Origin: Algibacter marinivivus
GTDB taxonomy: Bacteria; Bacteroidota; Bacteroidia; Flavobacteriales; Flavobacteriaceae
DNA: 64,000 nucleotides
NCBI RefSeq assembly: GCF_003143755.1
Contig: NZ_QFRI01000001.1
Coordinates: 1,386,051 to 1,450,050, forward strand
Reading direction: 5' to 3'
Made by a program: the position numbers and the translations under genes. Positions 25,229 to 32,708 of this stretch are shown piece by piece (the first letter of the stretch is position 1; the number at the start of each line of letters is the position of its first letter). Under the pieces are notes generated by a model. It saw only the letters and a list, made by a program, of their open reading frames with translations, had not been told where the DNA came from and ran no database searches.

Positions 25229-25377
25229 GGTGTTACCACTAGGGTCGGGCTTTTCGCTATATCTTTTTAAAACGTCATAGTGAGGAGCATGCGACGTAAC
25301 TATCTGCCGGTTTTTAGTTCACATCAAAAAGATGAGTTTTTTAATTTTAAAAAGGATGCCACTGCAATCCCTAACGC
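25229..25377 (-). repeat. Long intergenic repeat with inverted ends, copy B (composite)
   Basis: In plus-strand reading it starts GGTGTTACCACTAGGGTCGG and ends GCAATCCCTAACGC, the reverse complement of the copy A ends. At 149 bases it is longer than copies A (89) and C (102): the middle contains a second repeat-like palindromic unit at 25271-25310 and an inverted segment AAAAAGGATGCC near its end. It lies between the thioredoxin-fold gene and the convergent deacetylase gene and ends 12 bases before the latter's stop. Confidence 0.8.
25271..25310. repeat. Second repeat unit nested in copy B
   Basis: Contains CGTCATAGTGAGGAGCATGC followed by GACGTAACTATCTGCC. The pattern CGTCAnnGnGAGGAGCnnnG-CGACG-nnnATCTG recalls a dispersed intergenic repeat often seen in Bacteroidota genomes (from memory, not checked by search). 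It occurs once in this window, only inside copy B. Confidence 0.5.
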
Positions 25378-25388
25378 AAACCAGAACT

Positions 25389-26045
25389 TCAAATAGTATT
25401 TAACGATTTAAAAGAAAATCCTTTTTCAGAAAAATACTCTAAAACCTTAGGTAAAGCATATTGCATATTTTTTGAGGCTTTTATACTATCATGAAATACA
25501 ATAATACTACCATTTGTTGCTTTAGTAATCACATTTTCTAAACACGTTTCTGGCTTCACATCCATATCCCAATCAAAAGATAAAACATCCCACATAATAA
25601 TGTTGTAATCTAATTTAATTAGCTTTTTACCTTGTTTAGGAGTAATCTGTCCGTAAGGTGGGCGGAATAATTTTCGAGCATCAGATTTTGAGTTAGAAAG
25701 ATTATCACCCATTGCCTCTTCTGCTTTAGCAATATCTTTTAGATAATCTTTAGTTTTAGTTTTCCAACCTTTGATGTGGTTTTGAGTATGATTACCAATA
25801 AGATGACCATGTTTTAAAATATTCTGAAAAATTTCAGGATGCTTTTCAATATTATTTCCAATACAGAAAAAAGTAGCTTTAGCATTAAATTGCTTTAATG
25901 TATCTAAAGTCCAATTGGTAATTTCGGGTGTGGGCCCATCATCAAAAGTTAAGAAAATTACTTTTTCTGAAGTAGCAATATCCCATGTGTAGCTAGGAAA
26001 CATTTTTTTAGCAACAACAGGTGTTTTTACAGGGGTTAAGGGCAT
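25389..26045 (-). CDS. Polysaccharide deacetylase (NodB homology domain)
   Basis: A 218-residue carbohydrate esterase family 4 domain: FLTFDDGPTPEIT (motif 1, catalytic and metal aspartates), HLIGNHTQNH (motif 2, HxxxH metal site), FRPPYGQITPKQG (motif 3) and FHDSIKAS (motif 5). It removes acetyl groups from N-acetylated sugars, on peptidoglycan or another surface glycan. No signal peptide or membrane anchor is evident, so either it acts in the cytoplasm or the first hydrophilic residues (MPLTPVKTPVVAKK) hide a non-classical route. It starts 13 bases after the upstream DUF2723 gene and is co-transcribed. Confidence 0.9.
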   Translation of the reverse strand: MPLTPVKTPVVAKKMFPSYTWDIATSEKVIFLTFDDGPTPEITNWTLDTLKQFNAKATFFCIGNNIEKHPEIFQNILKHGHLIGNHTQNHIKGWKTKTKDYLKDIAKAEEAMGDNLSNSKSDARKLFRPPYGQITPKQGKKLIKLDYNIIMWDVLSFDWDMDVKPETCLENVITKATNGSIIVFHDSIKASKNMQYALPKVLEYFSEKGFSFKSLNTI

Positions 26046-26058
26046 GCCTTAATTTATT

Positions 26059-29000
26059 TTAATTAGAGCTATCGCTTTCTATTGGAACGCCACTATCAGT
26101 AGGAATATCTACATCGGTTCTTATGGTGTCTTCAGGTTCTTCATCACCATAAAAATGTCTAAAAGACCTCAAGTAGTTATTAAAAATATCACCTTCAGTT
26201 TCAGCAAATTCAACATCATATCTAATTAAAACGTCAACTAAACCTTTATATCGCTGTATATCAGTGTAAATATCTTCAAACAATTGCTCTTGTTTATCAA
26301 CTTTCAAGCTGCTATAGTATGCTAAGTTTTCTTGATATTTTTTAGAAACATCTTTAAATAAACGTTGTGCTTTTTCCTTATTACCAACTTCGTAATACGC
26401 TCCAATAAAAGGCTCTAAAAGCGTATAATAACCAAAATATTCAACAGGCATATTATCCATAGCTATATCTGCTACTTCTTCAGCCTTATCAAGTTTATCT
26501 TCATTAATTAATTGCTCAGATAAACGCGCTAAATTCCCTCTATAAGTAATCGAATTTTTACGTGTTTCCACATCATGATAAATCTCTGAACTGCCACTAT
26601 TTCCCCAATCCCAATTCTTAACTTTTTCGTACATTAAATCACTATCTACACGTCCCATATCAAAAGGATTAGCTCTATCCACAGGAGTTTTTATTGGTAC
26701 TAATTTGTAACACATACCATCTAACTGTAAATAATCTTTCATCCAGATATAATCATCGTCTCCAAAACTACCACCAGTAAAATAAATTGGGCGTTGCCAA
26801 TCATTATTAGCAACTATATCTAGCATTAACAATCGGTTTTTATAAAGTGCACCACCTGTAACTTCAATATCAATATGTGGTACAATTTTATCTTCATCTT
26901 TAGGTTTTACAATACCATATTTTAAGGCATTTTCTTTATTTACAGGAACACGTAAATGTTTAGTAGGTAAATATGTTGAATTTGCATCTTGACTTCTAAC
27001 TCTAGACATATCAACACCTTGTTGCTGTAATATATATTTGTACTTTGTCTTAGGGTTATCACTGGCAACAAAATCTAAAAAACGTTTTACCTCTAAAGTG
27101 TCAGGAACTACGGGCTGAATAATAATATAATCATTAGTTCCATATTTATATAAATCGTGAGTAAGTTGAGAAGGCACAGGGTCACTCTCATAAGCTTTAC
27201 GCTTCATTTGGTCTATGTACCAATCGGTTTGAAATAAACTAGTATTTACAACACGTACATCGGTTCTATAACCTTCAATTTCTTGAGCATACCAAAGCGC
27301 AAAGGTGTCATTATCACCAATAGTAAATAAAATGGCATTTTCTGCACAAGAATCTAAGTACATTTTTGCCATAGCTCTGGCGGTATATTTGTCAGATCTA
27401 TCATGGTCGTCCCAATTGTTTGCTGCTAAAATACCAGGGACTAATAACAAACAAGCAACAGTAACTAATGGTGCTGCTAATTTTTTAGACATGTATTTTT
27501 TTAGCAAATCATAAATGGCATAAACTCCAAAACCAATCCAAATTGCAAACACATAAAAAGAACCCACTACAGAGTAATCTCGTTCTCTTGGTTCAAAAGG
27601 ACGTACATTGGTGTAAACCTGTATAGCAATTCCTGTAAAGAGGAAAAACACCAGCATTACCCAGAATAATTTCCTGTCTTTGTTGAATAAAAAGAAGAAT
27701 CCAATAAGTCCTAAGATTAGCGGTAATAAATAATAAGTGTTTCTGGCTTTATTGTTTTTAACATCTCCAGGTAAATTGTCTTGAGACATGCCTAAGTGCC
27801 ATTCATCAATAGGTTTTATTCCAGAAATCCAATTACCATGGTTATCATAACGTCCTTGAATATCATCTTGCCTTCCAGCAAAATTCCACATAAAATAACG
27901 CCAGTACATGTAACCTAATTGGTATTCAAATAAGTAAGCAATATTACTTGCTAATGATGGTTTTTCAATATTTATATAATCTTTGAACTGTTTCAGGAAA
28001 GCATTATAATCTTCATAATCAATATTACCGCTTCTAACATCTTTTCTGAAATTTGCTACAGCACCAAGCAGTTCACTTTCACTAGCGTATTCAGGCTTCA
28101 AATTAAAATCTAAAAAACCAGAAAACATCATGTAATTTTCAGCATGTTCACTACTCCACATTCTAGGTAAGAAAGAAGCGTGGTCAGAGTTGTAATTCTG
28201 TTTAGCGTTCTTCCAATCATTAACTACAACATATTCACCTTTTTCTTTATCCTTTTCATATTTAGGTTTGTCATCAACATAGGGGTTGTTGTCATCTAAA
28301 TAAGCATATTGATCTGTAAATTGAGGTCCATAAAACAAATGTGTTTCAGGATATTGCTCTAAGTTATAGTAAGCCAATAATTCTCTGGCACTAGAGGGAT
28401 TATTTTCATTAATTACCACATTGGCATTAGCACGAATAGGTAGCATTAACCACGTTGAAAACCCAATAATAACAAAAGTTAAACACAGAATTCCTGTATT
28501 TAAATGTGTGTAATTTTTTTGACGTGTATATTTTAAAGCATAAAAAATAATAGCTACTAATGCAATACCAGCAATTACAGAACCTGAATTAAAAGGCAAG
28601 CCAATAGTGTTTACAAAAAACAACTCAAAAGCACTAAAAATCCTAAGAATGTTAGGTGCGAGTAATTTAAATATAAATAGTAAAACACCAACCGAAACTA
28701 CATTAGCAATAATAAAGTTTTGAATGGTAATATCTTTATAATTTTTAAAGTAGTAAACAAGTCCAATGGCAGGTATGGTCAATAATCCCATAAAGTGAAC
28801 CCCAAAAGATAACCCAATAACAAAGGCAATTAAAATAAGCCAACGGTTACCACGTGGTTTGTCCATGTCTTGTTCCCAGCGTAAGCCTAACCAAAATAAA
28901 ACAGACATAATTAAAGTAGCCATGGCGTAAACTTCAGTCTCAACAGCATTAAACCAAAAAGAGTCTGTAAAAGCAAATGCTAAACTTCCTACTAAACCAC

Positions 29001-29370
29001 TACCTAAAATAGCCATAGATTTTCCTTGAGACATATCTTTTTTACCACCAACTAACTTTTTTAGCAATAAAGTAATCGTCCAAAACATAAAAAGAATGGT
29101 AAATGCACTGGCAACAGCACTCATCATGTTCAGCATAAAACCAACTTGCGAAGGCTCTAAAGCAAACATTGAAAAAAACGCACCCATCATTTGGAATAAA
29201 GGTGCTCCTGGTGGATGCCCCACTTGTAGTTTTGCCGAAGTTAAAATATATTCTCCCGCATCCCAATAACTCACGGTAGGTTCAACGGTTAAACTGTATG
29301 TTATAAGCGCTATTAAAAAAGAAAACCAGCCTAAAATGGCATTCCATTTTTTATAGTTTACATGTGCCAT
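26059..29370 (-). CDS. DUF2723 membrane protein, GT117/TMEM260-like glycosyltransferase
   Basis: A 1103-residue inner-membrane protein. The first helix and loop hold WDAGEYILTSAKLQVGHPPG, the signature of DUF2723, whose WDxGE acidic pair is the presumed catalytic site of this GT-C fold. About twelve helices lie in residues 15-330 and 570-690; a large soluble region and a C-terminal TPR-like part (about 960-1060) follow. The human relative TMEM260 is a protein O-mannosyltransferase; a role in glycosylating exported proteins is therefore plausible but inferred. Full length for Bacteroidota members. First gene of a two-gene unit with a NodB deacetylase. Confidence 0.88.
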   Translation of the reverse strand: MAHVNYKKWNAILGWFSFLIALITYSLTVEPTVSYWDAGEYILTSAKLQVGHPPGAPLFQMMGAFFSMFALEPSQVGFMLNMMSAVASAFTILFMFWTITLLLKKLVGGKKDMSQGKSMAILGSGLVGSLAFAFTDSFWFNAVETEVYAMATLIMSVLFWLGLRWEQDMDKPRGNRWLILIAFVIGLSFGVHFMGLLTIPAIGLVYYFKNYKDITIQNFIIANVVSVGVLLFIFKLLAPNILRIFSAFELFFVNTIGLPFNSGSVIAGIALVAIIFYALKYTRQKNYTHLNTGILCLTFVIIGFSTWLMLPIRANANVVINENNPSSARELLAYYNLEQYPETHLFYGPQFTDQYAYLDDNNPYVDDKPKYEKDKEKGEYVVVNDWKNAKQNYNSDHASFLPRMWSSEHAENYMMFSGFLDFNLKPEYASESELLGAVANFRKDVRSGNIDYEDYNAFLKQFKDYINIEKPSLASNIAYLFEYQLGYMYWRYFMWNFAGRQDDIQGRYDNHGNWISGIKPIDEWHLGMSQDNLPGDVKNNKARNTYYLLPLILGLIGFFFLFNKDRKLFWVMLVFFLFTGIAIQVYTNVRPFEPRERDYSVVGSFYVFAIWIGFGVYAIYDLLKKYMSKKLAAPLVTVACLLLVPGILAANNWDDHDRSDKYTARAMAKMYLDSCAENAILFTIGDNDTFALWYAQEIEGYRTDVRVVNTSLFQTDWYIDQMKRKAYESDPVPSQLTHDLYKYGTNDYIIIQPVVPDTLEVKRFLDFVASDNPKTKYKYILQQQGVDMSRVRSQDANSTYLPTKHLRVPVNKENALKYGIVKPKDEDKIVPHIDIEVTGGALYKNRLLMLDIVANNDWQRPIYFTGGSFGDDDYIWMKDYLQLDGMCYKLVPIKTPVDRANPFDMGRVDSDLMYEKVKNWDWGNSGSSEIYHDVETRKNSITYRGNLARLSEQLINEDKLDKAEEVADIAMDNMPVEYFGYYTLLEPFIGAYYEVGNKEKAQRLFKDVSKKYQENLAYYSSLKVDKQEQLFEDIYTDIQRYKGLVDVLIRYDVEFAETEGDIFNNYLRSFRHFYGDEEPEDTIRTDVDIPTDSGVPIESDSSN

Positions 29371-29516
29371 GTGTATCAGTGTTTATTTGCTTTGGCGAAT
29401 TTAACAATAAATATGAAATGAGACCTAACTATTTAGTTTGTCTTAACATATCTAGTTTACTCAAAACGCTTTTAAAAAAACGATAAATATTCAAGATTAT
29501 TTTTTTAAAAAAAAAC

Positions 29517-29546
29517 TTGTGCAAAGATTTTTTTATATTAAATTTG
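29517..29546 (+). promoter_or_regulatory. Promoter of tRNA-Gln
   Basis: TTG (29517-29519), 19 bases, TAAATTTG (29539-29546): an exact match to the Bacteroidota consensus, ending 17 bases before the mature 5' end of the tRNA. Confidence 0.85.
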
Positions 29547-29563
29547 CACCCTCATTACACAAA

Positions 29564-29636
29564 TGGCCCATGGTGTAACTGGCAACACGTTGGTTTTTGG
29601 TACCAAAGAGTCTAGGTTCGAGCCCTAGTGGGCCAA
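29564..29636 (+). tRNA. tRNA-Gln (anticodon UUG)
   Basis: A 73-base cloverleaf without encoded CCA. The acceptor stem pairs TGGCCCA (29564-29570) with TGGGCCA (29629-29635), discriminator A. The anticodon arm is TTGGT-TTTTGGT-ACCAA with anticodon TTG. The T arm is CTAGG-TTCGAGC-CCTAG. The U1-A72 pair is characteristic of bacterial tRNA-Gln. It has its own promoter and a terminator six bases downstream, so it is a single-gene unit. Confidence 0.96.
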
Positions 29637-29641
29637 CATTT

Positions 29642-29677
29642 AAATCCTAATTTCGAAAGAAGTTAGGATTTTTTGTT
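29642..29677 (+). terminator. Intrinsic terminator of tRNA-Gln
   Basis: AATCCTAATTTC and GAAGTTAGGATT pair around a GAAA loop (29643-29670), followed by a run of T. It starts six bases after the tRNA. Confidence 0.88.
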
Positions 29678-29695
29678 TTATTAATATTTTCATTT

Positions 29696-29797
29696 GGGCG
29701 TTACCACAAGGGTCGGGCTATCCGCTACAAGTCCTCGCACCTCTCCCGATAGCTATCGGGATCGGGCTATGGGCTATCCGCTTCTATCCCTAACGCG
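29696..29797 (-). repeat. Long intergenic repeat with inverted ends, copy C
   Basis: In plus-strand reading it runs from GGGCGTTACCACAAGGGTCG to CTATCCCTAACGCG. It shares GTTACCACAAGGGTCGGGCT, TCCGCTACAAGTCCTC and GGGCTATGGGCTATCCGCT with the reverse complement of copy A. An inner perfect palindrome CCCGATAGCTATCGGG (29745-29760) is unique to this copy. It lies between the tRNA terminator and the universal stress protein gene. Confidence 0.85.
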
Positions 29798-29818
29798 AAT
29801 TCAGAACTAATTAAATTC

Positions 29819-30643
29819 CTAAATCTTAAAAGTAATCACAGGTCGTTTTGCATGATTCACCAAGTCTTCACTAATACTACCGTTAAAAAAATGAGAAATT
29901 CCTTGTCTACCATGGGTGCTCATACCAATTAAATCAGCACCAATAGATTCGGAAAAATTCATAATGCCTTTTTCAATATTCACATCATTATAAATATTAG
30001 TAGAGTAATTTGAAAAGCTAGATGAATTAGCAAAATCTTGCATGCGCTCATTTGCATGGTCTGAAGTAATAAATTTATTAGGTGTATTTACCACAAGTAA
30101 ATGTAATTTAGCCTTTAAAATTGTAGCAAAATCAACCGCTTTTTTATATGTAGCCTTACTTTCCTCTTTAAAGTCTGAAGCAAAAACAAAGTCACTTACT
30201 TTAAAAGTTTCATGTTCCTTTTTAACAACAAGCACAGGAGTTTCAGAAGTTCTAACTATTTTTTCAGTATTGCTACCAATAAGCATTTCTTTTAAACCGC
30301 TTACACCATTTGATCCCATAATAACCAAATCAATATCATGCTTTTTACAGTTATGAAAAACACCTTTAAAAATTTCATGAAAATCAACTGTTTCATGTAC
30401 AGTTACACCTTCTAAATAATCTCTATTTAAAATATTTTCAAACTTCTTATGAGCCAATTTCATAAAAAATACAGCTTCAGGTAAATCGCTTTGCGAATTC
30501 ATAGCATCAACTTCATGTAGCGGAATTTCTAAGATGTGCAATAAGTAAATTTCAGCATTATGAGCTCTAGCTAATTGGGCAGCTACTTTTAAAGCATTTT
30601 CAGCTTGCTCAGAAAAATCGGTGGGAACGAGTATTTTTTTCAC
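29819..30643 (-). CDS. Universal stress protein, two tandem UspA domains
   Basis: A 274-residue cytoplasmic protein with two UspA folds (about 1-145 and 150-274). Both begin with the typical strand pattern (KKILVPTDFSEQAENAL; DFVFASDFKEESKATYKKAV) and both carry the ATP-binding signature G-2x-G-9x-G-S/N: GSNGVSGLKEMLIGSNTEKI in the first and STHGRQGISHFFNGSISEDL in the second. Such proteins bind ATP and respond to growth arrest or stress; no specific function is known for flavobacterial copies. Monocistronic, with no clear consensus promoter. Confidence 0.92.
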   Translation of the reverse strand: MKKILVPTDFSEQAENALKVAAQLARAHNAEIYLLHILEIPLHEVDAMNSQSDLPEAVFFMKLAHKKFENILNRDYLEGVTVHETVDFHEIFKGVFHNCKKHDIDLVIMGSNGVSGLKEMLIGSNTEKIVRTSETPVLVVKKEHETFKVSDFVFASDFKEESKATYKKAVDFATILKAKLHLLVVNTPNKFITSDHANERMQDFANSSSFSNYSTNIYNDVNIEKGIMNFSESIGADLIGMSTHGRQGISHFFNGSISEDLVNHAKRPVITFKI

Positions 30644-30851
30644 ATGTTTAAATTTTAGTAATTAATTTCATAATAATTATAAAATTAAGAACATGTGCAA
30701 CCACTTGTTACACGCGTTCTCTTATTAAAAATTTTAAACATTTTCTGTCATGAAAATATTTTTAAAATTTATTAATGTTCGTTTCATCATAAGTTAAGTT
30801 GTGGTGTATCTAAATTTATGAAATATTCCTTTAAAAATCAATAAAATATTA

Positions 30852-30859
30852 TATATTTG
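30852..30859 (+). promoter_or_regulatory. Promoter (-7 element) of rimP-nusA-infB
   Basis: TATATTTG fits TAnnTTTG; the -33 position, 18 bases upstream, reads TTA. Transcription would start near 30866, leaving a leader of about 57 bases that contains the hairpin at 30888-30908. Confidence 0.7.
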
Positions 30860-30885
30860 CACCGTTGAAAGGCGAAATTAAAGAT

Positions 30886-30921
30886 ATGAGGGGACGGAAA
30901 GTCCCCTCTTTTTATACTTAA
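30886..30921 (+). CDS. Possible leader peptide ORF, MRGRKVPSFYT
   Basis: ATG at 30886 opens an eleven-codon frame whose TAA ends one base before the rimP start codon. The frame spans the whole terminator-like hairpin, so ribosomes reading it would melt that stem. No family is known to me. It may be a chance ORF; its exact placement against hairpin and start codon is what makes it notable. Confidence 0.3.
   Translation: MRGRKVPSFYT
30888..30913 (+). terminator. Terminator-like hairpin in the rimP leader (candidate attenuator)
   Basis: GAGGGGAC (30888-30895), loop GGAAA and GTCCCCTC (30901-30908) form a perfect eight-pair GC-rich stem followed at once by TTTTT. It lies between the promoter and the rimP start codon, so it would reduce expression of the operon it precedes. 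Because nusA, a termination factor, is encoded downstream, feedback is plausible. Confidence 0.7.
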
Positions 30922-30922
30922 A

Positions 30923-31384
30923 ATGTTTAAAAATAAAGTTACAGAATTACTTGATACAGCGTTAATTGAACGCTCTGATTTGTTCTTAATTGATTTTACA
31001 ATCAATTCTGAAAACCACATAAAAGTAATTATAGATGGCGATAATGGTGTTTTAGTTGAAGATTGTATGTTTATCAGTCGCGCTATAGAACACAACTTAG
31101 ATAGAGAAGAAGAAGATTTTTCTTTAGAGGTTATGTCGGCAGGAGCAGCATCTCCATTAACACATCAACGTCAGTATTTAAAAAACATTGAAAGAACGCT
31201 AAAGGTAAAAACAGCTTCTGAAGAAATTGAAGGTAAACTTACCGAAGCAACAAATGATACTATCAAATTAGAGTGGAAAGTTAGAGAGCCAAAACCAATA
31301 GGAAAGGGCAAAGTAACTGTAAAAAAGGAAGCAAATATTCCTTATGAAAATATTGTAGAAGCAAAAGTTATGATTAAATTTTAA
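30923..31384 (+). CDS. rimP: Ribosome maturation factor RimP
   Basis: RimP, needed for assembly of the 30S subunit, 153 residues. Conserved parts: FTINSENHIKVIIDGDNGVLVEDCMFISRAI in two blocks, where the second resembles the family's DCxxxSRxI, then LEVMSAGAASPLTHQRQY (the usual V-S-S/A-P-G-x-x-R-P/x-L region) and a C-terminal Sm-like domain. First gene of the conserved rimP-nusA-infB operon; nusA follows after 11 bases. The start at 30923 is one base after the end of a possible leader ORF and 14 bases after the hairpin. Confidence 0.95.
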   Translation: MFKNKVTELLDTALIERSDLFLIDFTINSENHIKVIIDGDNGVLVEDCMFISRAIEHNLDREEEDFSLEVMSAGAASPLTHQRQYLKNIERTLKVKTASEEIEGKLTEATNDTIKLEWKVREPKPIGKGKVTVKKEANIPYENIVEAKVMIKF

Positions 31385-31395
31385 TTTAAAGAGTT

Positions 31396-32628
31396 ATGGA
31401 AAATGTCGCGTTAATTGAATCTTTTTCAGAATTCAAAGATGATAAGCTAATTGACAGAGTAACGTTAATGGCCATTTTAGAAGATGTATTTAGAAGTGCC
31501 TTAAAAAAGAAATTTGGGGATGATGATAATTTTGATATCATTGTTAATCCAGATAAAGGGGATTTAGAAATATGGAGAAATAGAATTGTTGTTGCTGATG
31601 GTGAGGTTGAAGAACCTAATCAAGAAATCTCACTAACTGAAGCTCGTAAAATTGAGCCAGATTTTGAAGTTGGAGAGGATGTGTCAGAAGAAGTAAAACT
31701 TATAGATTTAGGAAGACGTGCTATTTTAGCATTACGTCAAAACCTAATTTCTAAGATTCATGAGCATGATAATACCATAATCTACAAGCAATTTAAAGAT
31801 TTAGTAGGAGAAATATATACAGCTGAGGTACACCATATTCGTCACAGAGCAGTTATTTTGTTAGATGATGAAGGAAACGAAATTGTTTTACCAAAAGACA
31901 GACAAATACCTTCTGATTTCTTCAGGAAAGGAGATAATGTAAGAGGTGTTATTGATAGTGTAGAGCTTAAAGGCGCTAAACCAACTATCATTATGTCAAG
32001 AAGCTCTCCTGTGTTTTTAGAGAAATTATTTGAGCAAGAAATACCAGAAGTTTTTGATGGTTTAATTACAATCAAACACGTAGTAAGAATTCCAGGTGAA
32101 AAAGCAAAAGTAGCTGTAGATTCTTATGATGATAGAATTGATCCTGTTGGAGCATGTGTAGGTATGAAAGGTTCTAGAATTCATGGAATCGTTCGTGAGT
32201 TAGGAAACGAAAATATTGATGTTATTAACTATACAAATAACTTACAATTATTTATCACTAGAGCATTAAGTCCAGCGCGTGTTACATCTATTAAACTAGA
32301 TGAAGAGAACAAACGTGCTGAGGTTATACTTAAGCCAGAAGAGGTAAGTAAAGCTATTGGTAGAGGTGGTCATAACATCCGTTTAGCGGGTCAGTTAACA
32401 GGCTATGAAATTGATGTATTTAGAGAAGGTGCAGAAGAAGATGTTGAGTTACGTGAGTTTAAAGATGAAATAGAAGGCTGGATTATTGAAGAATTCAGTA
32501 AAGCAGGTTTAGATACTGCTAAGAGTATATTAGAACAAGATGTTAAAGATCTTGTTAAGAGAACAGACTTAGAAGAAGAAACGATTGAGGATGTTATCAG
32601 AATTCTGAAAGAAGAATTTGAAGAATAG
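31396..32628 (+). CDS. nusA: Transcription termination/antitermination factor NusA
   Basis: NusA binds RNA polymerase and controls pausing, termination and antitermination. The 410 residues comprise an N-terminal RNAP-binding domain (1-125), an S1 domain (about 130-200, GEIYTAEVHHIRHRAVIL), KH1 (about 225-290, VGACVGMKGSRIHGIVREL) and KH2 (about 300-360, KAIGRGGHNIRLAGQLTG). The acidic C-terminal repeats of E. coli NusA are absent, as in most bacteria outside Proteobacteria; a short helical tail ends it. A small hairpin AGTGCA-GATT-TGCACT (32637-32652) follows its stop. Confidence 0.98.
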   Translation: MENVALIESFSEFKDDKLIDRVTLMAILEDVFRSALKKKFGDDDNFDIIVNPDKGDLEIWRNRIVVADGEVEEPNQEISLTEARKIEPDFEVGEDVSEEVKLIDLGRRAILALRQNLISKIHEHDNTIIYKQFKDLVGEIYTAEVHHIRHRAVILLDDEGNEIVLPKDRQIPSDFFRKGDNVRGVIDSVELKGAKPTIIMSRSSPVFLEKLFEQEIPEVFDGLITIKHVVRIPGEKAKVAVDSYDDRIDPVGACVGMKGSRIHGIVRELGNENIDVINYTNNLQLFITRALSPARVTSIKLDEENKRAEVILKPEEVSKAIGRGGHNIRLAGQLTGYEIDVFREGAEEDVELREFKDEIEGWIIEEFSKAGLDTAKSILEQDVKDLVKRTDLEEETIEDVIRILKEEFEE

Positions 32629-32680
32629 TAAATAAAAGTGCAGATTTGCACTATTGTTATGTCTGAAAAGGTATAATGTA

Positions 32681-32688
32681 TATATTTG
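32681..32688 (+). promoter_or_regulatory. Possible internal promoter before infB
   Basis: TATATTTG matches TAnnTTTG and lies 20 bases before the infB start codon; TTG at 32654-32656 is 24 bases upstream, longer than ideal. It would allow infB expression apart from rimP-nusA. Confidence 0.45.
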
Positions 32689-32708
32689 AGTATTATTAAA
32701 GGCGATTT

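Noticed and set aside
29564-29797. Integration site: tRNA-Gln followed by a repeat, considered as an att site of a genomic island
   Set aside because: The repeat does not copy the tRNA 3' end, there is no integrase, and core genes continue on both sides.
32637-32652. Hairpin AGTGCA-GATT-TGCACT after nusA as a terminator
   Set aside because: Only six pairs with no T run directly after; too weak to call.
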